This document shows, one piece after another, positions 6,769 to 7,203 of a stretch of 7,203 nucleotides of DNA (the first letter of the stretch is position 1; every line of letters starts with the position of its first letter). The position numbers were made by a program, and so were the translations under genes. The notes beneath the pieces are model-generated. The model was given only the letters and a program-made list of their open reading frames with translations, did not search any database and was not told the DNA's origin. The stretch spans positions 1 to 7,203 of the forward strand of contig JAKACU010000092.1 in the NCBI GenBank assembly GCA_021821185.1, written 5' to 3'. This DNA comes from Bacillota bacterium. GTDB lineage: Bacteria > Bacillota > Bacilli > Alicyclobacillales > SLC66.

Positions 6769-7203
6769 GTGGACTTTACTAAAGTAAAAACATTATTAAT
6801 CGCCGTGTTTTTGTGTCTTAATGTTTTTCTATTTGTGCAATGGCGTGTTCTTCAGGCTAATGTAGCTGTCTATGCGGAACCTGTATCCGATCAATTTGCT
6901 AATGCTCAAAGTGCTTTAGCTAACAGCAACGTGCATGTACAAGCAGTGCTTCCTTCAATTACGCAACCAATATCGCCGGTTGAGGTTCGTTTGGATAGTC
7001 CTCCTTTTTCCGTTCAAGATACTATGCCTGCACTAACGACGGCGAGTGATCGAAAAAACAAAATCTCTGTGGTGCGTTCTTGGGTCGCAAAGCATGTATA
7101 TAATGGAAATGCTTATGGCTTTTTAGGGTGGACCGAAATGAAAGGCGAGCGTATCGCCGTGTTTACTCAAGACATTAATGGTTATCCGGTATTTAGTGCT
7201 CCC
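6769..7203 (+). CDS. walI: WalK-modulating membrane protein YycI (WalI), 3' partial
   Basis: The frame is open from GTG 6769 to the window edge (145 codons, no stop), so the C-terminal part is missing; B. subtilis YycI is about 280 residues. The protein begins MDFTKVKTLLIAVFLCLNVF: a short cytoplasmic tail and one membrane helix at about residues 7-24, then an extracytoplasmic domain ending in view with GWTEMKGERIAVFTQDINGY. The MDxxKxKT start is typical of YycI. GTG is the first possible start, because an in-frame TAG lies at 6760-6762; GGGGGAG at 6752-6758 is the ribosome site, 10 bases away. The gene follows yycH by 24 bases, as expected for a YycH-YycI pair. walJ, which commonly comes next in Bacilli, would lie beyond the edge. 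Confidence 0.88.
   Translation, partial: MDFTKVKTLLIAVFLCLNVFLFVQWRVLQANVAVYAEPVSDQFANAQSALANSNVHVQAVLPSITQPISPVEVRLDSPPFSVQDTMPALTTASDRKNKISVVRSWVAKHVYNGNAYGFLGWTEMKGERIAVFTQDINGYPVFSAP

Larger units (their letters stand above)
2862..7203 (+). other. walRKHI operon (right end beyond window)
   Basis: Four same-strand genes with junctions of -4 or +11 bases (walR/walK, depending on the walK start), -4 (walK/yycH) and +24 (yycH/yycI). No promoter- or terminator-like element is seen between them, so they are likely one transcript. The upstream limit is the tRNA-Asp terminator. Confidence 0.88.

Noticed and set aside
1..7203. CRISPR array, insertion sequence, attachment site or integrated element at the tRNA
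   Set aside because: No direct-repeat array, transposase, inverted-repeat ends or duplicated tRNA 3' end were seen; the tRNA is followed directly by its terminator and the core wal operon.

Overview
This window looks like chromosomal sequence from a Gram-positive bacterium of the class Bacilli. The main reason is a WalR-WalK-YycH-YycI gene order on its right half, which is a hallmark of that group. Strong Shine-Dalgarno sites of the GGAGG type, TTG/GTG starts and a stem-plus-T-tract terminator agree with this. The moderate base composition and a WalK diverged from the Bacillus and Staphylococcus proteins would fit an Alicyclobacillus-like lineage, but that genus-level guess is weak inference.

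Left part (1-2626, all + strand). The window opens inside a threonine synthase gene whose start codon is just off the left edge; the N-terminal four-cysteine zinc ribbon is visible. After a 101-base gap comes a 437-residue soluble chemotaxis-type transducer made of a complete bacteriohemerythrin domain (all seven diiron ligands present), a cytoplasmic Cache/PAS-like sensor domain and a short MCP signalling hairpin. It is probably an oxygen or redox sensor feeding CheA/CheW.

Middle (2627-2861). A single tRNA-Asp(GTC) gene forms a compact transcription unit. It has a near-consensus sigma-A promoter (TTGAAA, 17 bases, TATAAT), an encoded CCA, and a 17-bp terminator hairpin that starts two bases after the CCA. 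Only 24 bases separate the end of its T-tract from the TTG start of walR.

Right part (2862-7203). walR and walK, and walK and yycH (walH), are each packed with ATGA overlaps or a few bases' difference. yycI (walI) follows after 24 bases and runs off the right edge with 145 codons visible. Together they encode the essential cell-wall homeostasis system: WalK senses at the membrane, phosphorylates WalR, and the two single-pass membrane proteins YycH and YycI modulate WalK. Most of this is well-known biology. The points worth a second look are the hemerythrin-sensor-MCP fusion, the lack of space for an independent walR promoter behind the tRNA terminator, the almost absent single-stranded trailer between the tRNA CCA and the terminator, and the loss of the two histidines used as zinc ligands in the S. 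aureus WalK PAS domain. I found no mobile element, CRISPR array or clearly undescribed system.
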